Assembly (NCBI GenBank): GCA_002682825.1
Contig: NOKP01000016.1
Location: 1,143,660 to 1,207,659, forward strand
Direction of reading: 5' to 3'
Length of the DNA: 64,000 nt
DNA from: Neonectria sp. B-13
Lineage: Eukaryota > Ascomycota > Sordariomycetes > Hypocreales > Nectriaceae
Shown here: piece by piece, positions 60,365 through 64,000 of the stretch
How the letters are laid out: every line of letters starts with the position of its first letter
Numbering within the stretch: position 1 is the stretch's first letter
Translations under genes and position numbers: made by a program
Notes under the pieces: generated by a model
The model's input: the letters and a program-made list of their open reading frames with translations, nothing else
What the model was told of the DNA's origin: nothing
Databases searched by the model: none

Positions 60365-61723
60365 CAGGAAATGCAGGCACTGGTCCGCATCAATTGCGAG
60401 CACCGCATTGATTCCACATTATTTCCTTATTGTACATATACATGATGCATCTAGAGGCATGGCGTTTTAGGGGCAAACTGGAGGGTCGGAGTCTGTTAAC
60501 GAGGTGATCTCGATAAGATCTGGGGACATTACGTCGGAGTTCGCGAATTCGGTTAATTCGCAGAGGCAAGAAGCCCATGCATTTTACACCGCCGTGCGGT
60601 GTATAGAGCTATTACACAAGTTCAAACAAGAAGATCTCACAACGGCCGGTTTTACTTGGACGTCTAACACGACTTAAAGGTGCTCTAAAAATCGGAGATC
60701 TTCACCCGGGAATCAGGGATCATGTCTGACCGGAAGCAGCCGACGTAGCATTGAAGGATCACGGAGACAGGGATCTGAGGTCGCATCTCCACCCCACTAT
60801 GCACAAATTCCACCCTCCAGATATTAAGATCCACCAGAGGCACGGCCTTCGCTAGACAAGTACGAAGTACACTAGGTTAAAGAAATACAGGTAATCCAGG
60901 ACAGTGGTCGGTCATCGAGACGAACGCCTCCGTGTCACGGGAACGTGTGCTATGTCATGGCTTCAAGCCAGTCAGCACTATATCCGTTGACAGACATGGA
61001 CCACCCCTGACGACATGACCCTGCGGCGAAAGGCAATTTACACTACTTGCCAACTCTCTCCTAGGCTGCTCTGTGCTTACTTCAGATATTGTTGAGCGTC
61101 ATCACGGTTTGTCGTCTTAAGTTTGTACCTTGGAAATGCAACAGAGTCGACAGTGGGACCCGTCAGCTATCGGAACACGGTGAGAAATGCATCATGATAG
61201 CAGATAAGGAGGTTCTTCTAGCTCTCCGGCATATGTATTCCTCACAGCCGCTAATGCAAACCCGCCAAGACCTTCCTTTGCAGCCCAATGCCTCGATTAT
61301 CTTCAGAAGCAACGCTAGGACTTACTGATCGGTATCTGCTTGCAAAATCCGACATATGACTGAGTGGCTATAGAGGAGCAACAGGATGCTCAGGATCATT
61401 TTGTCCTTTGATCTGTCTATTCCCACCACACTCGTGAGACAGTCTAATTCGTTCCATCCGCAACTAAGTCTTGCCATGGGAAGAGATTAATAAGACGCGA
61501 GAGCTGGGTAGTGCTCGCAAGTGGGCCCGGGTCATTCTGTGCGGACCGGCCCGCTGGACTGGTCTAGATATCGGTACTCGATAGCGTCTTGGCACATCGA
61601 ACCTCGCACAGAGGCCTGTCACAGGAAAGAGTTGATTGGAAAGAGAAAAGGTTCGGTTTAGACGTGAACAAACAACTAAGAATTGATCCTGCTACCCTTA
61701 TCAGCTTGCCAGAGACCCTTCAA
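60365..61723. other. Intergenic, tail-to-tail
   Basis: 1.36 kb between two convergent genes. Short frames only; no domain or RNA gene seen. Confidence 0.6.
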
Positions 61724-62128
61724 CTACGAATAATAGCAGCAGCAAGTCCTGGAAACACCACATGTTAGCATCCGTCATCAACACTTGACAAAGCTCCCAA
61801 GCTCATCACCAAACTTACTGCCATCCGAACCCACAGCACTCTCCACGAGTATAATGCCCCGACGGGCCCCAACAGTGCGAACACTAAACCCACATAGCGA
61901 TAACGTCAGCAAACACCAAAGAAACATTGGGAGAAGGGGGAGACAACTTACGCGGTCGTTGCAGAGGTCTCCGCCGCCGGTCCCAATGCAGGACCCTGCT
62001 GCTCCGCATTCCGGAGAGGCGGTTGCCGGGGCCGCCTCTACCTTGGACACGGCCACAGAGGTGGGGGTGGCCCAGATCGTGGTGGCCAGGAGGCCGATGA
62101 TTATGGTGGAGACGCCGGTGAGCTTCAT
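61724..62128 (-). CDS. Small secreted protein with ten cysteines (effector-like)
   Basis: Three exons on minus: 62128-61952, 61883-61819 and 61748-61724, giving 88 residues. Introns of 68 bp (GTAAGT, CTGAC branch, TTTAG) and 70 bp (GTAAGT, GCTAAC branch, CCAG) are textbook. Unspliced reading hides the gene, because exon 2 and 3 are tiny. Residues 1-20 form a signal peptide (STIIIGLLATTIWA); a short pro-like stretch follows. The mature C-terminal half has ten cysteines: PEC, GSC, DLC, DRC, SHC, ECC and TCCCYYS at the stop. Cysteine density and size fit the fungal small secreted cysteine-rich class, where five disulfides would stabilise the fold; members act as effectors, antimicrobial peptides or surface proteins. 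The spacing matches no family I can name. A TATA box stands about 90 bp upstream. Confidence 0.8.
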
Positions 62129-62744
62129 AGTAGGTTTGGGTATGATGGTACGGAGGATTGTTGAGGAACTTGCCGTTCAACCTCCGAGTCGCTTCTCTGC
62201 TGGGTAGACTCAGCTTCTTATACATTTGCCCTGTCGGAGCTGTCTGCAAACTGTCTATCTGTCTCAACTCGGTATTCGAATTATGCGAGACATGGTACTG
62301 TGCCGCGAAGATGAAGACACAAGGGACGTGAACCTGGCGTTTCCCCAACGCCTCTTGTCGAGCCCTCTCCACCTGAGAACGGGTCGCACGAAAACCACCA
62401 CTGTCGATCATTATTTCACAGGGCCAATTGGCCGGGGTCGATATATCGCAGGAACGCACTGTCTGAGACGAGTGGCTAGGCGGAATCACAGAGTCCAACT
62501 TCACATTGGCGTCCTTGATATGCGGAAGTCGCACCGAGACTCGCTTCATTGACCAAGCCACAACGATGTCTTATCGCCATCTTCACTATGTCTCAGACAT
62601 AGCCGTTGAATAGGCAACGACTGATTATCAGCGGGTAGGCGATCGTTCAGCTGTGCAGGTAGAGCTTTGGGCATGTGCATTATATAACAGTTATGTCTTG
62701 TGGAATGCCCTCTATCGTAAAAATGACTTGTCAAGACCGGAAAG
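62129..62744. other. Intergenic, promoter of the secreted cysteine-rich gene
   Basis: 616 bp between the start of the secreted protein and the stop of the APH-like gene, both on minus. It contains the TATA box at 62217 and nothing else recognised. Confidence 0.6.
62217..62222 (-). promoter_or_regulatory. TATA box (TATAAG) of the secreted cysteine-rich protein gene
   Basis: CTTATA on plus reads TATAAG on minus, about 90 bp upstream of the ATG. The spacing is normal for a fungal TATA promoter with a short leader. Confidence 0.5.
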
Positions 62745-64000
62745 TCAAGTAAGGGCAGGCTCCAGAACATCCTGGAGGGTAGGGAACTCGCCTCGCTCTA
62801 TTGCATCGATCCATCTCTCAAGACCCTTCAGGTCAAATCCGTAAGCACACCGATCAACGGCACCCAGAAAGTCGACCTTTAAGGCGCCGTCAGCAACCTC
62901 CGTGTCCCAAGCAGGCCGCACCAGACGCATACGGTCCGTGTAGGCTTTCCTCAGCTGCGTCTGTTCATGTTCCATCAGGTGAATCCAGTATAGCTCGTCC
63001 TTTCCTTCGTTGTCTAAGTAATCATCCCCGTCTTCTATCCTAGCCGCCTCTGCTTCTTCTGGACTCTCGTCCCCATAGTTATCCCGAACTGGTTCCTGTT
63101 CCCGTGGAGTCCCAATTAAGAACCCGGGCATCTCAGTAGCTACCCAGTATGGCATTGCTGAAACACACTCCCAATCTATAACGGCTGTAATAGTCCCTTC
63201 ATCATCAACAAGTATGTTGCTCAATGAGAGGTCATCGTGCCAGAGTACTGTGCGTTCAGGCGGGTTCTGAATGACAGGGAATATTTTGGGTAGCAAAGCG
63301 GCGAGCCTCGATGCGACTTTCTGCCAGTATTCCGCGTCCTCTTTTTGTTCTTCATCTTCCTCTTCTTCCGCCACCGCCTTCTGTTCCTGGATGATGATCT
63401 TGATGCAAGAGCCCAACCAATCATGGCTTGAGCGGAAAGGACCACGAGGAATGTCATAGTCAAAGTGCTGACCCGAGAAGAACTGTGTGGAAACAATTCG
63501 CCCTGGCGCTAAGCTGGCAACCTCGGTGCTGTCTTCTTGAGAAGCATGATTCAGTGTTCCGATTCCTCGGAATGATGTGCTGTCTTGCGCAGCCTTGAAA
63601 ATCTGGGCTTGGTAGTCTGCTACCTGTTCAGCCAACGCCTTCTTGCTTGCCAAGGAAATTTTGCGCCAGCGAGAGTACGCTGACATTCCAGGCATGAGCT
63701 GCATCAAGATCCATTCGAACCCAATCTCGTTGTCGGATGAATCATCAAAGGCGATGATGTCTGGTACCGGGACTTCCGTGAAGCAGCGTATCCAGCGTAG
63801 GGTGGCCACTTCGCCAGCCGTCTTGTGGTGAGGATCGACAGGCAGAGACACTCGCATTACCAGCTTTTGCTGGTTCTTGCATTCCACGAGGTACAACTTG
63901 TTGAATGCACCAGCGGCGAGAAACGTGACCACACAGTCGTCAGGACGGCTGTCCAAGGTGCGGAGGCATACTGCTTTGATCGCGTCAAGTTTCGGCTCAG
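62745..64000 (-). CDS. Aminoglycoside phosphotransferase (APH)-fold kinase-like protein, 5' end outside window
   Basis: The frame is open to the right edge, so the start is missing; 418 residues are readable. The bilobal APH/choline-kinase fold is seen as TFLAAGAFNKLYLVEC (nucleotide-binding loop), VMRVSLP (catalytic lysine replaced by Arg in this strand), the gap helix region, Brenner motif WHDDLSLSNILVDD (catalytic HxDLxxxN) and AVIDWE (metal-binding DFG equivalent). An insert rich in Glu (AEEEEDEEQKEDAE) precedes the catalytic loop. Fungal APH-family proteins are numerous and their substrates mostly unknown; this need not be a drug-resistance enzyme. Its position beside a secreted cysteine-rich gene, same strand, has no clear functional meaning. 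Confidence 0.85.
   Translation of the reverse strand, partial: EPKLDAIKAVCLRTLDSRPDDCVVTFLAAGAFNKLYLVECKNQQKLVMRVSLPVDPHHKTAGEVATLRWIRCFTEVPVPDIIAFDDSSDNEIGFEWILMQLMPGMSAYSRWRKISLASKKALAEQVADYQAQIFKAAQDSTSFRGIGTLNHASQEDSTEVASLAPGRIVSTQFFSGQHFDYDIPRGPFRSSHDWLGSCIKIIIQEQKAVAEEEEDEEQKEDAEYWQKVASRLAALLPKIFPVIQNPPERTVLWHDDLSLSNILVDDEGTITAVIDWECVSAMPYWVATEMPGFLIGTPREQEPVRDNYGDESPEEAEAARIEDGDDYLDNEGKDELYWIHLMEHEQTQLRKAYTDRMRLVRPAWDTEVADGALKVDFLGAVDRCAYGFDLKGLERWIDAIERGEFPTLQDVLEPALT

Overview
This window is nuclear DNA of a filamentous ascomycete (Pezizomycotina), most likely a Sordariomycete and possibly Hypocreales. The evidence is short 50-150 bp introns with GTRNGT donors and CTAAC/CTGAC branch sites, Kozak-type starts, single-gene units on both strands, long gene-poor spacers, and gene content (siderophore NRPS plus ornithine N5-hydroxylase, Zn2Cys6 regulator, ACS-type MFS permease, small secreted cysteine-rich protein). 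The species cannot be fixed from sequence alone. All exon structures below were assembled by hand from splice signals and reading-frame continuity.

Left part (1-12.3 kb): a divergent siderophore pair. The 5' half of a siderophore NRPS (A-T-C start, probably ferricrocin synthetase sidC/NPS2) runs off the left edge on the minus strand. The ornithine N5-monooxygenase sidA runs on the plus strand. They share an 8.3 kb spacer without a convincing gene. Inside it is a tight cluster of three ATCWGATAA sites at 6493-6525 plus a fourth at 7304, the known consensus of the iron-sensing GATA repressor (SreA/SRE family).

Middle part (13.9-36.6 kb): densely packed genes. In order: a Zn2Cys6 transcription factor, a Nudix-eIF2B-like fusion protein, an allantoate-type MFS permease, a WW/FF-domain protein, a PAP2 lipid phosphatase, proteasome alpha-3 (PRE9), a BYE1-like PHD/TFIIS/SPOC protein, a 56-residue cysteine-rich protein with a CaaX-like end, Mediator MED7, a ZNF830-like zinc-finger protein and an F-box protein. 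Most are housekeeping genes of transcription, splicing and protein turnover.

Right part (36.6-64 kb): gene-poor DNA with many microsatellites. It holds a conserved 111-residue Cys-rich protein behind a spacer of more than 11 kb, a LAMTOR1/Meh1-like lysosomal/vacuolar TORC1 adaptor, a secreted Thr/Val beta-repeat protein, a type II membrane glycosyltransferase-like protein with ten hexapeptide repeats, a secreted protein with ten cysteines encoded in three small exons, and an APH-family kinase-like protein cut by the right edge. A poly-G run containing an N marks an assembly uncertainty at 49.3 kb.
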